Positions 27,719 through 37,971 of a DNA stretch of 64,000 nucleotides are shown one piece after another. The notes under the pieces were generated by a model. That model made no database searches and was not told the DNA's origin. It was given only the letters and a program-made list of their open reading frames with translations. The translations under genes and the position numbers were made by a program. The first letter of the stretch is position 1, and each line of letters starts with the position of its first letter. Origin of the DNA: Virgibacillus sp. NKC19-16 (lineage in GTDB: Bacteria; Bacillota; Bacilli; Bacillales; Amphibacillaceae); NCBI RefSeq assembly GCF_021560035.1, contig NZ_CP074373.1, positions 1,670,001-1,734,000 of the forward strand, in the 5' to 3' direction.

Positions 27719-28063
27719 ATGCAAAAACTTATTGCAGACATCACAAAAGATCAGCTACGCACTGATCATCCTGATTTCCGCCCAGGTGACACGCTAAAAG
27801 TTCACGTGAAGGTTGTTGAGGGAAGTCGTGAGCGTATTCAGGTGTTCGAAGGTGTTGTAATTAAACGCCAAAATGGTGGAATCAGTGAAACATTTACAGT
27901 AAGAAAGATTTCTTACGGTGTAGGTGTTGAACGTACTTTCCCATTACATTCACCACGAATCGATAAAATCGAAGTTTCCCGTCGTGGTATTGTACGTCGT
28001 GCGAAGTTATATTATCTTCGTAATTTACGCGGTAAAGCAGCACGTATTAAAGAACGCAGATAA
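27719..28063 (+). CDS. rplS: 50S ribosomal protein L19
   Basis: Large-subunit protein at the 30S-50S interface. The sequence [35 protein letters not shown] and [19 protein letters not shown] is diagnostic; length 114 residues. Ribosome site GGAAGGAGTG. It is a single-gene unit, with its own promoter and a strong terminator 65 bp downstream. Confidence 0.97.
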   Translation: MQKLIADITKDQLRTDHPDFRPGDTLKVHVKVVEGSRERIQVFEGVVIKRQNGGISETFTVRKISYGVGVERTFPLHSPRIDKIEVSRRGIVRRAKLYYLRNLRGKAARIKERR

Positions 28064-28127
28064 TGAAAATGGAATGTATCTATTTAGCATACCTATGCAT
28101 TTTCAAAACTGGATAAGAGTATTTTTT

Positions 28128-28163
28128 AAAAGGAGCTTGGCAATGCGCACTAGCTCCTTTTTT
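28128..28163 (+). terminator. Intrinsic terminator after rplS
   Basis: AAAAGGAGCT and AGCTCCTTTT form a perfect 10-bp stem around a 14-base loop, followed by further T residues. Confidence 0.88.
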
Positions 28164-28273
28164 AATTCACATTACCAGTATTAGAAAACTCACCAAGCTT
28201 TTGGTTGACAACCAAAGCCAGCACTTATGCAGTAAGAAAGTATTTTATTCTTTCTTATCTGCCAAAAAAGGAA

Positions 28274-28282
28274 TGTTATAAT
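28274..28282 (+). promoter_or_regulatory. Extended -10 promoter candidate for the signal peptidase gene
   Basis: TGTTATAAT (TGn plus perfect TATAAT), 56 bp before the lepB ATG. The -35 position 17 bp upstream (CTTATC) is weak, as is common with an extended -10. Confidence 0.5.
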
Positions 28283-28338
28283 AAATGAAGCTTACAATAA
28301 TACTATAGATACATAGTGATGTTGTCGGAGGGGAGTTC

Positions 28339-28890
28339 ATGGCTAAACAAAAAAGTGAATGGTTCGATTGGATAAAAGCGTTATTGATTGCTTTTGCGCT
28401 TGCTTTTATTATTCGAATGTTCTTTTTTGCACCAATTGTTGTTGATGGTCCATCCATGCTGCCAACATTGCAGGATAAGGATCAAATGATTGTGAATAAG
28501 TTTATTTATCAAATCAAAGAACCAGAGCGATTTGATATCGTTGTTTTTCATGCTTCTACACAAAGGGATTTTATAAAACGGATTATTGGTTTGCCTGGTG
28601 AGCATGTTGCATATGAAAATAATGTCCTGTACATTAATGGAGAAGCAGTTGAAGAACCATTTATAACAAAACAAAATGGCTTATATCAGCAGCATACAAA
28701 CGATTTTGTATTAGAAAATCTCCCAGGTGGTTACGGGCGTATACCAGAAGGATATGTGCTTGTTTTAGGCGATAATCGAAGGAATTCAACGGATAGTCGT
28801 ATGCTAGGTGTTATTTCCATGGATGAAATTGTTGGTAAGACAAATTTAATTTATTGGCCATTGGATCGAATACAAATCGTAGGAGAGTAG
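28339..28890 (+). CDS. lepB: Type I signal peptidase
   Basis: Membrane-anchored serine protease that removes Sec signal peptides on the outer face of the membrane. One N-terminal membrane helix (about 12-32) is followed by the nucleophile Ser39 in DGPSMLPTL and the general base Lys80 in RDFIKRIIGLPGE, with GDNRRNSTDSR near the C-terminus. 183 residues, typical of single-span Bacillus peptidases. B. subtilis has no signal peptidase gene here; many other Bacillaceae do. It ends one base before the rbgA start. Confidence 0.94.
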   Translation: MAKQKSEWFDWIKALLIAFALAFIIRMFFFAPIVVDGPSMLPTLQDKDQMIVNKFIYQIKEPERFDIVVFHASTQRDFIKRIIGLPGEHVAYENNVLYINGEAVEEPFITKQNGLYQQHTNDFVLENLPGGYGRIPEGYVLVLGDNRRNSTDSRMLGVISMDEIVGKTNLIYWPLDRIQIVGE

Positions 28891-28891
28891 G

Positions 28892-29740
28892 ATGAATATG
28901 ACAATACAGTGGTTTCCGGGACATATGGCAAAAGCAAGGCGGGAAGTAGAAGAAAAGTTAAAGCTTGTAGATTTTGTCATGGAATTGGTTGATGCAAGGG
29001 CGCCATTATCATCACAAAATCCAATGCTTCAGCAAGTCCTGCAAAACAAACCAAAAATGATTGTATTAATGAAGAAAGATTTAGCAGATGACCGGGAAAC
29101 TGAAAAGTGGATAAAGCATTTCAAGGAGAATGATGTTAGAACCCTTGCTATAGATGTAAATGATAAAGCAGATATAAATCGTATTATTCAATTAGCGAAA
29201 GAACTGGGCCAGGAAAAAATGGAAAAACTGAAAAAAAAGGGGATTAACCCTCGGCCTTCTCGGGCGATGATTATTGGCATTCCGAATGTTGGAAAGTCCA
29301 CATTGATTAATCGTCTCGCGAACAAAAAAATTGCGAAAACAGGGGACATACCTGGTGTTACAAAACAGCAACTCTGGATTAAAGTGAAGAAGGATTTTGA
29401 ACTGCTTGATACACCAGGAATTCTATGGCCTAAATTTGAAGACGAAATGGTGGGGTATCGATTAGCTGCAATCGGTACGATAAAGGATAAGCTCCTTTCC
29501 CTCCAGGATATTACAGCATTTGTCATTCAATATATGCAGGAACAATACCCCGATTTGGTTGAAGAGCGTTATGCTATTAATCGAGATATGGAAGATATGT
29601 GGGAGATATTTACAGCTATTGGGAAACAGCGGGGAGCATTGGAAAGTGGTGGAGAAGTAAATTTTGAAAAAGTTTCTGATATTGTGCTGGGTGATCTCCG
29701 TACAGGTAGACTAGGTGCAATCACACTTGAATCCCCGTAA
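28892..29740 (+). CDS. rbgA: Ribosome biogenesis GTPase RbgA (YlqF)
   Basis: Essential GTPase for a late step of 50S assembly. The circularly permuted motifs run KKDL (G4 type), then GIPNVGKSTLINRL (G1, about 129) and LDTPGILWPK (G3), followed by a C-terminal RNA-binding helical domain. The N-terminus IQWFPGHMAKARREV is highly characteristic. The start is ATG 28892 or ATG 28898; the ribosome site GGAGAG suits the first. 282 residues. Confidence 0.95.
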   Translation: MNMTIQWFPGHMAKARREVEEKLKLVDFVMELVDARAPLSSQNPMLQQVLQNKPKMIVLMKKDLADDRETEKWIKHFKENDVRTLAIDVNDKADINRIIQLAKELGQEKMEKLKKKGINPRPSRAMIIGIPNVGKSTLINRLANKKIAKTGDIPGVTKQQLWIKVKKDFELLDTPGILWPKFEDEMVGYRLAAIGTIKDKLLSLQDITAFVIQYMQEQYPDLVEERYAINRDMEDMWEIFTAIGKQRGALESGGEVNFEKVSDIVLGDLRTGRLGAITLESP

Positions 29741-29809
29741 CAATCAGCTGCTTCCTATGTTAACAAAAAGTATATATAAGTCGATATAGATAGAGAGACA
29801 GGTGTCACG

Positions 29810-30583
29810 ATGGATAAAAAATCAATTACCGCTTTAAAGCAGTTATTCGAATCAGGAGAAATAAGTGAGGAATTAATCAGTCATTTAAAAACGGATGACC
29901 GAAAAGGTGTACAGCAGTTAATTAAATCTTACGAAAAAAAGAAATATAAAGAAGAAATGGCAGAAAAAACATTTATTGAAATGTCAGTATTTGAATCTCG
30001 CGCCTACGCAAATGGTCATGAATACATAGCGGGTATTGATGAAGCTGGTAGAGGTCCACTTGCAGGGCCGGTTGTTGCAGCAGCTGTTATTTTACCAAGG
30101 GACTTTAAATTGCTTGGTTTAAATGATTCGAAGCAGTTAAGTGAACAGGCAAGAAATCATTTCTTCCGCATTATTAAAGAGCAAGCAATTAGTTATGGTG
30201 TGTCGATTATCAGCAGCCAAAAAATAGACGAAATCAATATATTTGAAGCCACCAAATTGGCTATGCATGATGCGATAAATCAGCTAAGTCCAAAACCAAA
30301 TCACATATTAATTGATGCAGTGAATCTTAAGGGTCTCACGTGTACCTCTGAAGCTATTACCAAAGGAGATATGAAAAGTATTTCCATTGCTGCAGCAAGC
30401 GTGTTAGCAAAGGTTAGCCGTGATCGAATTATGAAGAAAATACATAATGAATATCCTATGTACGGATTTGAATCGAATATGGGGTATGGCACGAAATATC
30501 ACATAGATAATTTAATGACATGCGGGGTTACGCCATATCACAGAAAATCATTTTCACCAGTACGTAACGCAACTTACCACTAG
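29810..30583 (+). CDS. rnhB: Ribonuclease HII
   Basis: Removes ribonucleotides from DNA and RNA primers in RNA-DNA hybrids. The N-terminal ~70 residues form the extra helical region seen in Bacillus RNase HII; the catalytic core starts with GIDEAGRGPLAGPVV (Asp, Glu), then ILIDAVNL (Asp) and the GYGTKYH motif. 257 residues. It sits 69 bp after rbgA and 14 bp before the ylqG-like gene, in the conserved order. Confidence 0.95.
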   Translation: MDKKSITALKQLFESGEISEELISHLKTDDRKGVQQLIKSYEKKKYKEEMAEKTFIEMSVFESRAYANGHEYIAGIDEAGRGPLAGPVVAAAVILPRDFKLLGLNDSKQLSEQARNHFFRIIKEQAISYGVSIISSQKIDEINIFEATKLAMHDAINQLSPKPNHILIDAVNLKGLTCTSEAITKGDMKSISIAAASVLAKVSRDRIMKKIHNEYPMYGFESNMGYGTKYHIDNLMTCGVTPYHRKSFSPVRNATYH

Positions 30584-30597
30584 TACGGGGGGTCTAT

Positions 30598-31857
30598 ATG
30601 AGTGTTCATCAGGTTGCCCTAAATCGTTCCACTAACATGAATCATACACAACAAGTACTTCGGTCTGGACAAATTATACAAGGTAAGATTGTGAAACTTT
30701 ATCCTGATAATAAAGCACAACTACAGCTAGGTTCACAAAGAATGGTCGCACAATTGGAAGCCGCTTTATCAACAGGTGAAAAGTATCATTTTCAAGTACG
30801 AACAAAAGACAACGCTATTCATCTGAAAGTATTAGGAGAGCAGTTGAAAAATCGAACCCAGGAGAATGTCACACAACTCTTGCACCAACTGGGATTAAAA
30901 GTATCTAAGGCCAATACAGCTTTTGTCCAGACACTTATTCATGAGAATATTCCTTTTGATAAAAACCAGTTATTGCAGGCATTTCAACTTTTAAATAGTT
31001 CGCAAAATAAAGAACACACGCAGGAAATTTTAAAAAATATGATTGCTGATAAACTACCAATTACAGATTCCATCAAACAAGCACTATCGATGAAAAATAC
31101 TTATGGTTTTTCAGAACAAATGAAGGCGTTATTACAAGCCTTACAACAGGATACAAATCAAACCCAACTCAAGAATCGATTAAACCAGATGGTTGAGCAT
31201 CTCTTAAGCAATCAAGATAAAGCGTTTATGCTGGCTTCTCCACGTGATCAATTGTTAACAACTATTAATCAGACATTGCTTTTTACAGGATTAACATATG
31301 AGAATCAGCTATTAAATGCTAATATACAGCAGCAATCTGTTACGATAAAGGCAATGTTAATGCAATTATTACATGAAGGTGATGGAGCTTTGCATGGTCG
31401 CCCCCAGCAGCTACTTCATTTCATTAATGGCATGCAGCTGCAATCTGTGAATGAGTTTCATAATTATCTCAAGGCACACTTGGTGATACCCGGCGCTAGA
31501 CTTGGCATAGCAAATGATTTAGAACTGGATTTTGAAGGCGGAAAAACAGAAAGTGGTGAAATAAACCCAGATTATTGTCGAATACTATTTTATTTAGATC
31601 TTTCCAATTTGAATAAAACTATTATTGATATGAACATACAAAAAAGGTCAGTTGCTGTCACGATATTTAATGATTTTGAGACAATACAAGAGCATTTCGT
31701 GTCCTTAAAGCCAATGTTAATAGATGGGTTAGGAAAGTTGGATTATCACCTTTCTAGCATCTCATTCAAAGCCTTACAACAGTTAGATGAACCAAAAAGG
31801 AGCGCATCTCACACTTATGCCGAACCCTTTAATCAAGGAGTTGATTACCGAATATGA
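30598..31857 (+). CDS. ylqG: YlqG-like protein with a FliK-type C-terminal region
   Basis: A 419-residue, Gln- and Leu-rich protein of unknown function in the place of B. subtilis ylqG. The N-terminal part (LRSGQIIQGKIVKLYPDNKAQLQLG) looks like a small beta barrel, the middle is helical, and the last ~120 residues (CRILFYLDLSNLNKTIIDMN onward) resemble the hook-length control C-terminal domain of FliK. No signal peptide or membrane segment is seen. It overlaps the next gene, a FlhB-type C-terminal domain, by four bases. The pairing is suggestive but the function is not known. Confidence 0.7.
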   Translation: MSVHQVALNRSTNMNHTQQVLRSGQIIQGKIVKLYPDNKAQLQLGSQRMVAQLEAALSTGEKYHFQVRTKDNAIHLKVLGEQLKNRTQENVTQLLHQLGLKVSKANTAFVQTLIHENIPFDKNQLLQAFQLLNSSQNKEHTQEILKNMIADKLPITDSIKQALSMKNTYGFSEQMKALLQALQQDTNQTQLKNRLNQMVEHLLSNQDKAFMLASPRDQLLTTINQTLLFTGLTYENQLLNANIQQQSVTIKAMLMQLLHEGDGALHGRPQQLLHFINGMQLQSVNEFHNYLKAHLVIPGARLGIANDLELDFEGGKTESGEINPDYCRILFYLDLSNLNKTIIDMNIQKRSVAVTIFNDFETIQEHFVSLKPMLIDGLGKLDYHLSSISFKALQQLDEPKRSASHTYAEPFNQGVDYRI

Positions 31858-32129
31858 CAGAAAAAAGGAAAAAGGCTGCCGCACTTCGTTATGATCACGA
31901 GCTTGAGAGCGCCCCTGTTGTTGCTGCAGCCGGAAAAGGGCTAACAGCTAATAACATAATTGAAAAAGCAAAGGAAAATAATGTACCTATCGTGGAGGAT
32001 CCCTCTTTAATTGAGGTTTTAGCCGAATTAAATATAAATGAAACGATTCCGGATGAATTATATCAAGCTGTTGCAGAAGTATTTGCTTTCGTATATAAGG
32101 CAGATAAAAGCATTGAAAGGGTGAAATAA
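31854..32129 (+). CDS. ylqH: FlhB cytoplasmic-domain-like protein (YlqH)
   Basis: A 91-residue soluble protein matching only the C-terminal cytoplasmic domain of FlhB: AAALRYDHELESAPVVAAAGKG, then IIEKAKENNVPIVEDPSLIE and IPDELYQAVAEVFAFVYKAD. Compare the true FlhB of this window (57902-58981), whose end reads IPEEFYQAVAEILAYVYRIE. The autocleavage motif NPTH is absent because the domain begins after it. It overlaps the ylqG-like gene (ATGA). A flagellar substrate-switch accessory role is possible, by inference only. Confidence 0.85.
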   Translation: MTEKRKKAAALRYDHELESAPVVAAAGKGLTANNIIEKAKENNVPIVEDPSLIEVLAELNINETIPDELYQAVAEVFAFVYKADKSIERVK

Positions 32130-32170
32130 ATAACATAAGATATAATCACATTGCTAAAATTCGCTTATTC

Positions 32171-32199
32171 TTGTGAAATTTGTAGTTTTTTAATACAAT
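32171..32199 (+). promoter_or_regulatory. Sigma-A promoter of sucCD
   Basis: TTGTGA, a 17-base spacer and TACAAT, 34 bp before the sucC start codon. I see no clear catabolite-response element beside it. Confidence 0.72.
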
Positions 32200-32233
32200 G
32201 GAAATGCAGTGAATTTTGATGGGAGGATGAAGA

Positions 32234-33394
32234 ATGAATATTCATGAATATCAAGGCAAAGATCTTTTACGTGAATTTGGTGTAAAAGTTCCTGATGGAC
32301 ATGTAGCATACACAGCAGATGAAGCTGTTGAAGCTGCAGAAAAATTGGGAAGTGCTGTAACCGTAGTTAAGGCGCAGATCCACGCTGGAGGCCGAGGGAA
32401 AGCCGGTGGAGTGAAAATTGCAAAAAGTAAAGAAGAAGTGCGTACATACGCAAACGAAATTCTTGGCAAAACATTAGTAACGCATCAAACAGGTCCTGAA
32501 GGTAAAGAAGTTAAACGCTTACTTATTGAAGAGGGTAGCGATATTCAAAAAGAATATTATGTAGGTGTTGTTCTTGATCGTACAACCTCACGTGTTGTCA
32601 TAATGGCATCTGAAGAAGGTGGTACGGAAATAGAAGAAGTAGCTAAAGATAACCCAGAGAAAATTTTCCAGGAAGTAATCGACCCAGTTATCGGCCTGTC
32701 ACCTTATCAAGCTCGTAGACTAGCTTTTAACATTAATATTCCTGATGAATTAGTAGGAAAAGCAGTTAAATTCATGACTAGTCTTTATAATGTATTTATT
32801 GAAAAAGACTGCTCTACAGCGGAAATTAATCCATTAGTTACGACTGGCGATGGTGAGGTATTAGCATTAGATGCGAAATTAAACTTTGATGATAATGCAT
32901 TATTTCGACAAAAAGATGTTCAGGAATTACGTGATTTAGATGAAGAAGATGAAAAAGAAATCGAAGCATCAAAATACGATCTAAGCTATATTTCCCTTGA
33001 TGGAAATATTGGTTGTATGGTTAATGGTGCTGGACTAGCTATGTCTACAATGGATATTATTAAGCATTATGGCGGCGATCCCGCTAACTTCCTTGATGTT
33101 GGGGGCGGTGCAACTGCTGAAAAAGTAACCGCGGCATTTAAGATCATCTTGTCCGATTCGAATGTAAAAGGTATTTTTGTTAACATTTTTGGTGGAATTA
33201 TGAAGTGTGATGTTATCGCTGAAGGTGTTGTGGAAGCGACGAAAGAAGTAGGATTGGAAATTCCATTGGTTGTACGTCTAGAAGGTACAAATGTAGATTT
33301 AGGTAAAAAAATTCTGGATGAGTCCGGATTAAATATTACATCAGCTAGTTCAATGGCAAATGGCGCAGAGAAAATCGTTTCCATGGTTAACTAA
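32234..33394 (+). CDS. sucC: Succinate-CoA ligase (ADP-forming) subunit beta
   Basis: Tricarboxylic acid cycle enzyme that makes ATP or GTP from succinyl-CoA. The ATP-grasp domain starts [17 protein letters not shown], with the nucleotide-binding [17 protein letters not shown] and the ligase domain motifs [18 protein letters not shown] and GGATAEKV. 386 residues. Ribosome site GGGAGGATG. 48 bp upstream of sucD, so the two form one operon. Confidence 0.97.
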   Translation: MNIHEYQGKDLLREFGVKVPDGHVAYTADEAVEAAEKLGSAVTVVKAQIHAGGRGKAGGVKIAKSKEEVRTYANEILGKTLVTHQTGPEGKEVKRLLIEEGSDIQKEYYVGVVLDRTTSRVVIMASEEGGTEIEEVAKDNPEKIFQEVIDPVIGLSPYQARRLAFNINIPDELVGKAVKFMTSLYNVFIEKDCSTAEINPLVTTGDGEVLALDAKLNFDDNALFRQKDVQELRDLDEEDEKEIEASKYDLSYISLDGNIGCMVNGAGLAMSTMDIIKHYGGDPANFLDVGGGATAEKVTAAFKIILSDSNVKGIFVNIFGGIMKCDVIAEGVVEATKEVGLEIPLVVRLEGTNVDLGKKILDESGLNITSASSMANGAEKIVSMVN

Positions 33395-33442
33395 TTTGCT
33401 TTTACTAATAATCGATTATTATTGTAGAAAGGACGGACGAAA

Positions 33443-34345
33443 ATGAGTGTATATGTTAATAAAGATACGAAAGTAATTGTTCAGGGAATTACTGGCGGTA
33501 CGGCTAGATTCCACACAAAACAAATGCTTGAATATGGAACGAAAATCGTTGGTGGTGTCACACCGAAAAAAGGCGGTACAGAAGTAGAAGGTGTTCCTGT
33601 ATTCAATACCTTACAGGAGGCAGTTAACCAAACAGGTGCCAATGCCTCTGTTATTTATGTACCTGCTCCTTTTGCTGCAGATGCAATTATTGAGGCAGTG
33701 GATGCAGAACTCGATCTTGCTATTTGTATTACAGAGCATATCCCTGTAATGGATATGGTTAAAGTTAAGCGCTATATGGAAGGTAAGAAAACCCGTTTAG
33801 TAGGACCGAACTGTCCGGGAGTAATTACAGCAGATGAAAGTAAAATCGGAATTATGCCAGGGTATATTCATAAAAAAGGACATATTGGAGTCGTATCACG
33901 TTCTGGCACATTAACATATGAAGCCGTTCATCAATTGTCAGAAGCAGGGTATGGTCAAACAACAGCTGTAGGTATTGGCGGAGATCCTGTTAATGGTACG
34001 GATTTCATTGATGTTCTTACAGCATTCAATGAAGACCCCGAGACGGAAGCTGTAGTCATGATTGGTGAAATAGGTGGAACAGCAGAAGAAGAAGCTTCGG
34101 AATGGGTAAAAGCAAACATGACGAAGCCTGTTGTTGGATTTATTGGCGGAGCAACTGCGCCTCCAGGTAAACGCATGGGACATGCTGGAGCTATTGTTTC
34201 CGGTGGTAAAGGAACAGCAGAAGAAAAAAATCGTGTTATGACAGAGTCCGGCATAAAAGTTGCTGAAACGCCTGCAGTAATTGGTGAAACAATGATAAAT
34301 GTTTTAAAAGAAAATAACCTGCAAGAAAAATGTAAAACACATTAA
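33443..34345 (+). CDS. sucD: Succinate-CoA ligase subunit alpha
   Basis: Binds CoA and carries the phospho-histidine intermediate. The Rossmann start [29 protein letters not shown] and the active-site His in [18 protein letters not shown] (about residue 246) are present. 300 residues. Partner of the preceding sucC; an inverted repeat follows after 9 bases. Confidence 0.97.
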   Translation: MSVYVNKDTKVIVQGITGGTARFHTKQMLEYGTKIVGGVTPKKGGTEVEGVPVFNTLQEAVNQTGANASVIYVPAPFAADAIIEAVDAELDLAICITEHIPVMDMVKVKRYMEGKKTRLVGPNCPGVITADESKIGIMPGYIHKKGHIGVVSRSGTLTYEAVHQLSEAGYGQTTAVGIGGDPVNGTDFIDVLTAFNEDPETEAVVMIGEIGGTAEEEASEWVKANMTKPVVGFIGGATAPPGKRMGHAGAIVSGGKGTAEEKNRVMTESGIKVAETPAVIGETMINVLKENNLQEKCKTH

Positions 34346-34354
34346 GCTAAAAAA

Positions 34355-34400
34355 GTGGGGACCCCGCCACCGGAGTAATGTAATGGTGCGGGGCCACCAC
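34355..34400 (+). repeat. GC-rich inverted repeat after sucD
   Basis: ACCCCGCCACC and GGTGCGGGGCCAC can pair over about ten GC-rich bases with a 12-14 base loop (GGAGTAATGTAAT). There is no T run after it. It may stop transcription weakly, protect the sucCD mRNA 3' end, or regulate dprA, which begins 22 bp later. Confidence 0.5.
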
Positions 34401-34421
34401 CATAAATGAGGACGTGATTAG

Positions 34422-35318
34422 TTGCAGTCAATTCAAGATCAATTGATTCATTTACACCGATGCCGGGGTATTACAAGGAGAACCATTCGAAAGATCCTAA
34501 TCCATGACCCGAAGTTTCATCAACTTTATTTATTATCCTCCGCCCAGTTAAGTCAGTTATACAAACTCCCAATGAAAAATGCTGCATTATTTTATAAAGA
34601 CCTTCATAATAATTATCTTACAGAACAAATAAAATATGATAGTCATCAATACAGCATCATCACAATAGTTGACGAAAACTATCCGCCTGTGTTAAAAACT
34701 ATAAAAGATCCGCCAATCGTTTTATATGCTATTGGAAATACTTCTTTATTATCTCACACACCGGCTTTAAGTGTGATTGGTACAAGAAATCCCTCCAATG
34801 AAGCAATGGCAAAAATAAAATACCTAACGAAGCCTTTACTGGATAAAGGTTGGTTAATCGTAAGTGGTATGGCAAAAGGGATAGATAGTTACGCACATAT
34901 ACTTGCCTTGAAAAATCAGGGTAGGACCATCGCTGTGTTAGGCGGTGGCTTTCATCATATTTATCCAAAGCAGAATACATCGTTGTTTAAGCAAATAGCG
35001 GAGAAAGGCCTGGTATTATCTGAATACCCACCGGACATTCCTCCGAAAAAACATCATTTTCCCGAGAGAAACCGTATTATAAGCGGTTTAAGTTTTGGAA
35101 CATTAGTTATTGAAGCCACGGAAAGAAGTGGTACATTGATAACAGTGGATCAAGCACTTGATCAGGGTAGAGAAGTATATGCAGTACCAGGGTCACCGCT
35201 TATTCCACAAACCAAAGGCTGTCACCGGATGATTCAAGACGGTGCCAAGTTGGCTATCGATCCAGACAATATACTGGAAGACTGGGAAAGCATAGGGAGA
35301 AATTTATTTTACTCATAA
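34422..35318 (+). CDS. dprA: DNA processing protein DprA (Smf)
   Basis: Loads RecA on incoming single-stranded DNA during natural transformation. The Rossmann-like DNA-binding domain is clear: LSVIGTRNPS, LIVSGMAKGIDSYAH, GRTIAVLGGGFHHIYPKQN, FPERNRIISGLS and ERSGTLITVDQALDQGREVYAVPG. An N-terminal helical SAM-type region precedes it. It begins at TTG 34422 behind GAGGACGTGA. 298 residues, as in B. subtilis. No other competence gene lies in the window. Confidence 0.93.
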   Translation: MQSIQDQLIHLHRCRGITRRTIRKILIHDPKFHQLYLLSSAQLSQLYKLPMKNAALFYKDLHNNYLTEQIKYDSHQYSIITIVDENYPPVLKTIKDPPIVLYAIGNTSLLSHTPALSVIGTRNPSNEAMAKIKYLTKPLLDKGWLIVSGMAKGIDSYAHILALKNQGRTIAVLGGGFHHIYPKQNTSLFKQIAEKGLVLSEYPPDIPPKKHHFPERNRIISGLSFGTLVIEATERSGTLITVDQALDQGREVYAVPGSPLIPQTKGCHRMIQDGAKLAIDPDNILEDWESIGRNLFYS

Positions 35319-35376
35319 AAGTCAAGGTAGCGCTTACGTAGCACTTAAGGTTTACAAAGCTTTTGTCACAGTTTGT

Positions 35377-35405
35377 TTGACAAATTTATACGATGTATTT
35401 AGTAT
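35377..35405 (+). promoter_or_regulatory. Sigma-A promoter of topA
   Basis: Perfect TTGACA, a 17-base spacer and TAGTAT, 51 bp before the topA ATG. Confidence 0.78.
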
Positions 35406-35456
35406 TAGTAAAGATTTCTAAATTATTTATTGTAACCTCATTTGGGAGGAAATACC

Positions 35457-37538
35457 ATGTCAGATTATCTAGTAATCGTAGAATCGCCGGCAAAAGCGAA
35501 AACGATTGAACGTTATTTAGGAAAAAAATATAAAGTAAAAGCATCCATGGGCCATATACGTGATTTACCAAAAAGCCAGATGGCTGTTGATACGGAGAAT
35601 AATTATAAACCAAAATATATTACAATACGCGGAAAAGGTGATATATTAAAAGATCTAAGGAAAGCCGCAAAGAAAGCAAAGAAAGTCTTTCTTGCTGCCG
35701 ACCCCGATAGAGAAGGGGAGGCTATTGCCTGGCATCTGGCACATATTCTGGATGTAGATGAAAATTCCGAATGTCGTGTTGTTTTTAATGAAATTACGAA
35801 AGACGCAATTAAAGAGGCATTTAAAAATCCACGGAAGATTGATATCGATTTAGTTGATGCACAGCAAGCTAGACGGATTTTGGATCGGTTAGTTGGATAC
35901 AACATCAGTCCACTATTATGGAAAAAAGTGAAAAAGGGATTAAGTGCAGGCCGTGTACAATCCGTAGCATTAAAAATGATAGTTGACAGGGAAAAAGAGA
36001 TCGAAAACTTTAAACCTGAAGAGTACTGGTCAATTGAAGGCGAATTCCAAAGAGATAAAGAAATATTTGAAGGAGCCTTTTATGGTGTTGAAGGAAAAAA
36101 ACAGGAATTGAAATCAGAAGATGATGTAAAAAGGATTTTAAGCACATTAAAGGAAAAGAAATTTACAGTTGATAAAGTTAATAAGCGTGAGCGTAAACGA
36201 AACCCCGCTAAGCCCTTTATTACATCTTCCCTGCAACAGGAGGCAGCCAGAAAGCTAAATTTCCGGGCGAAGAAAACGATGATGGTAGCACAGCAATTAT
36301 ATGAAGGTATTGACCTAGGTAAAAAATCCGGGGGTATTACAGGTTTGGTTACGTATATGCGTACAGATTCAACACGGATTTCTGATACAGCGAAACAGGA
36401 CGCAGCATCGTATATTGAAGAAAAATATGGCAAGGAATTCCTAGGAAATAATAAAGAGAGCAAGAAAAAAGAAGGTGCGCAAGATGCCCATGAAGCTGTT
36501 CGTCCTACATCTGCTCTGAGGGATCCAAAATCATTAAAAGCTGTTTTATCAAGAGATCAGTATCGCCTGTATAAACTGATCTGGGAACGATTTTTAGCTA
36601 GCCAGATGGCGCCGGCAGTGATGGATACAATGACGGTACATCTATTAAATAATGGTGTGGAATTTCGTGCAAACGGTTCGAAAGTTAAGTTCAAAGGCTT
36701 TATGAAAGTATATATAGAAGGTACGGATGATAGTAAAAAGGATGAAAATAAGACTTTACCGGATTTAACGAAAGGGATGGAAGTTGATGCAAAAGAGATT
36801 ACACCAAATCAACATTTCACCCAACCACCTCCAAGATTTACAGAAGCCAGACTTGTGCGAACAATGGAAGAGTTAGGTATTGGACGTCCTTCCACCTATG
36901 CACCCACATTGGATACAATTCAACGCAGGGGATATGTCAGTATTGACAGTAAACGTTTTATACCAACAGAGCTTGGGACGATTATTCATGAGCTAGTGGA
37001 AGAGTTTTTCCCTGAAATCATCAATGTTGAATTTACTGCCAAAATGGAAAATGATTTAGACTCCATTGAAGAAGGGAAAACAGAATGGGTAAAAGTTATC
37101 GACGATTTTTATCAAGATTTCCACAAACGCTTGGAAGTAGCAGAAGAAGAAATGGAAAAAATTGAAATCCGGGATGAGCCTGCTGGTATTACATGTGAAA
37201 ATTGCGGACATGAGATGGTTTACAAGATGGGACGCTATGGAAAGTTTCTAGCGTGCTCAAACTTTCCGGAATGCCGAAATACGAAACCTATTTTAAAGAA
37301 AATTGGTGTCACCTGCCCGAAATGTAAAGAAGGCGATGTCGTGGAAAGAAAATCAAAGAAACGCCGAACTTTTTATGGTTGTGATCGCTTTCCCGATTGT
37401 GATTTTGTATCATGGGATAAACCGATAGCTAGACCATGTCCAAAATGTGAATCCTTACTTGTTGAAAAGAAAAGTAAGAAAGATGTACAAATCCAATGCA
37501 CAAATTGTGAGTACAAAGAAGAAAAAATTCAAAGTTAA
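35457..37538 (+). CDS. topA: DNA topoisomerase I
   Basis: Type IA topoisomerase that relaxes negative supercoils. The Toprim domain has [17 protein letters not shown] and [15 protein letters not shown]; the active-site Tyr lies in [14 protein letters not shown] (about residue 300). Three C-terminal four-cysteine zinc ribbons follow (about 575-690), beginning [18 protein letters not shown] and [11 protein letters not shown] 35457 is chosen behind GGGAGGAAA; an earlier in-frame TTG-type start at 35442 is part of the leader. 693 residues. Confidence 0.97.
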   Translation: MSDYLVIVESPAKAKTIERYLGKKYKVKASMGHIRDLPKSQMAVDTENNYKPKYITIRGKGDILKDLRKAAKKAKKVFLAADPDREGEAIAWHLAHILDVDENSECRVVFNEITKDAIKEAFKNPRKIDIDLVDAQQARRILDRLVGYNISPLLWKKVKKGLSAGRVQSVALKMIVDREKEIENFKPEEYWSIEGEFQRDKEIFEGAFYGVEGKKQELKSEDDVKRILSTLKEKKFTVDKVNKRERKRNPAKPFITSSLQQEAARKLNFRAKKTMMVAQQLYEGIDLGKKSGGITGLVTYMRTDSTRISDTAKQDAASYIEEKYGKEFLGNNKESKKKEGAQDAHEAVRPTSALRDPKSLKAVLSRDQYRLYKLIWERFLASQMAPAVMDTMTVHLLNNGVEFRANGSKVKFKGFMKVYIEGTDDSKKDENKTLPDLTKGMEVDAKEITPNQHFTQPPPRFTEARLVRTMEELGIGRPSTYAPTLDTIQRRGYVSIDSKRFIPTELGTIIHELVEEFFPEIINVEFTAKMENDLDSIEEGKTEWVKVIDDFYQDFHKRLEVAEEEMEKIEIRDEPAGITCENCGHEMVYKMGRYGKFLACSNFPECRNTKPILKKIGVTCPKCKEGDVVERKSKKRRTFYGCDRFPDCDFVSWDKPIARPCPKCESLLVEKKSKKDVQIQCTNCEYKEEKIQS

Positions 37539-37544
37539 CGATCG

Positions 37545-37571
37545 GCTGCTCTTATTAGGAGCAGCTTTATT
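37545..37571 (+). terminator. Intrinsic terminator after topA
   Basis: GCTGCTC and GAGCAGC form a perfect 7-bp stem around TTATTAG, followed by TTTATTT. Confidence 0.75.
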
Positions 37572-37628
37572 TGTGCGTGTTTCATATCGGAGGAAAAGGG
37601 GAATATTTCAAATAAGGAGGTTGTAAAA

Positions 37629-37943
37629 TTGGCAGACAGAAAAAACTATTTTGTAACTCTAGATACAGAAGACATTCGAGAAGTATCAATCCCGGGTAAT
37701 GAAATCGAATATGAAATTATTGCAACCCATGATGAGGTAGAAGAAATAGAAGAAATATTTATGAAGAAAAACAAAGAAGCAGAAAATGCTACTAAATATA
37801 TTGGGAAACCATTTGATGAGTGGGGGGCAGATGACGAAAGAGAAATATATGACGCTCATTTGATGAAAATTTATCAACGGTTATATGACCTAGGTACAGA
37901 TGAGACCAAATCAAAAATAAAAGAATTAGGAATAATTAATTAA
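37629..37943 (+). CDS. Conserved-looking hypothetical protein, 104 residues
   Basis: I do not recognise this gene. It encodes an acidic soluble protein (many Glu and Asp) without membrane segments, beginning MADRKNYFVTLDTEDIREVS; a beta-rich first half is followed by a helical region DEVEEIEEIFMKKNKEAEN and ends KSKIKELGIIN. The start is TTG 37629, eight bases after AAGGAGG, and codon use looks like its neighbours. It sits where trmFO is expected between topA and xerC. It lies between the topA terminator and a long intergenic region, so it may be transcribed alone. Confidence 0.75.
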   Translation: MADRKNYFVTLDTEDIREVSIPGNEIEYEIIATHDEVEEIEEIFMKKNKEAENATKYIGKPFDEWGADDEREIYDAHLMKIYQRLYDLGTDETKSKIKELGIIN

Positions 37944-37971
37944 AAAATTGGTTATACCAAGAGCGAGACAG

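Noticed and set aside
27924-28184. 86-codon open frame overlapping the end of rplS
   Set aside because: It lies out of frame over rplS and the rplS terminator, has no ribosome site and no family resemblance.
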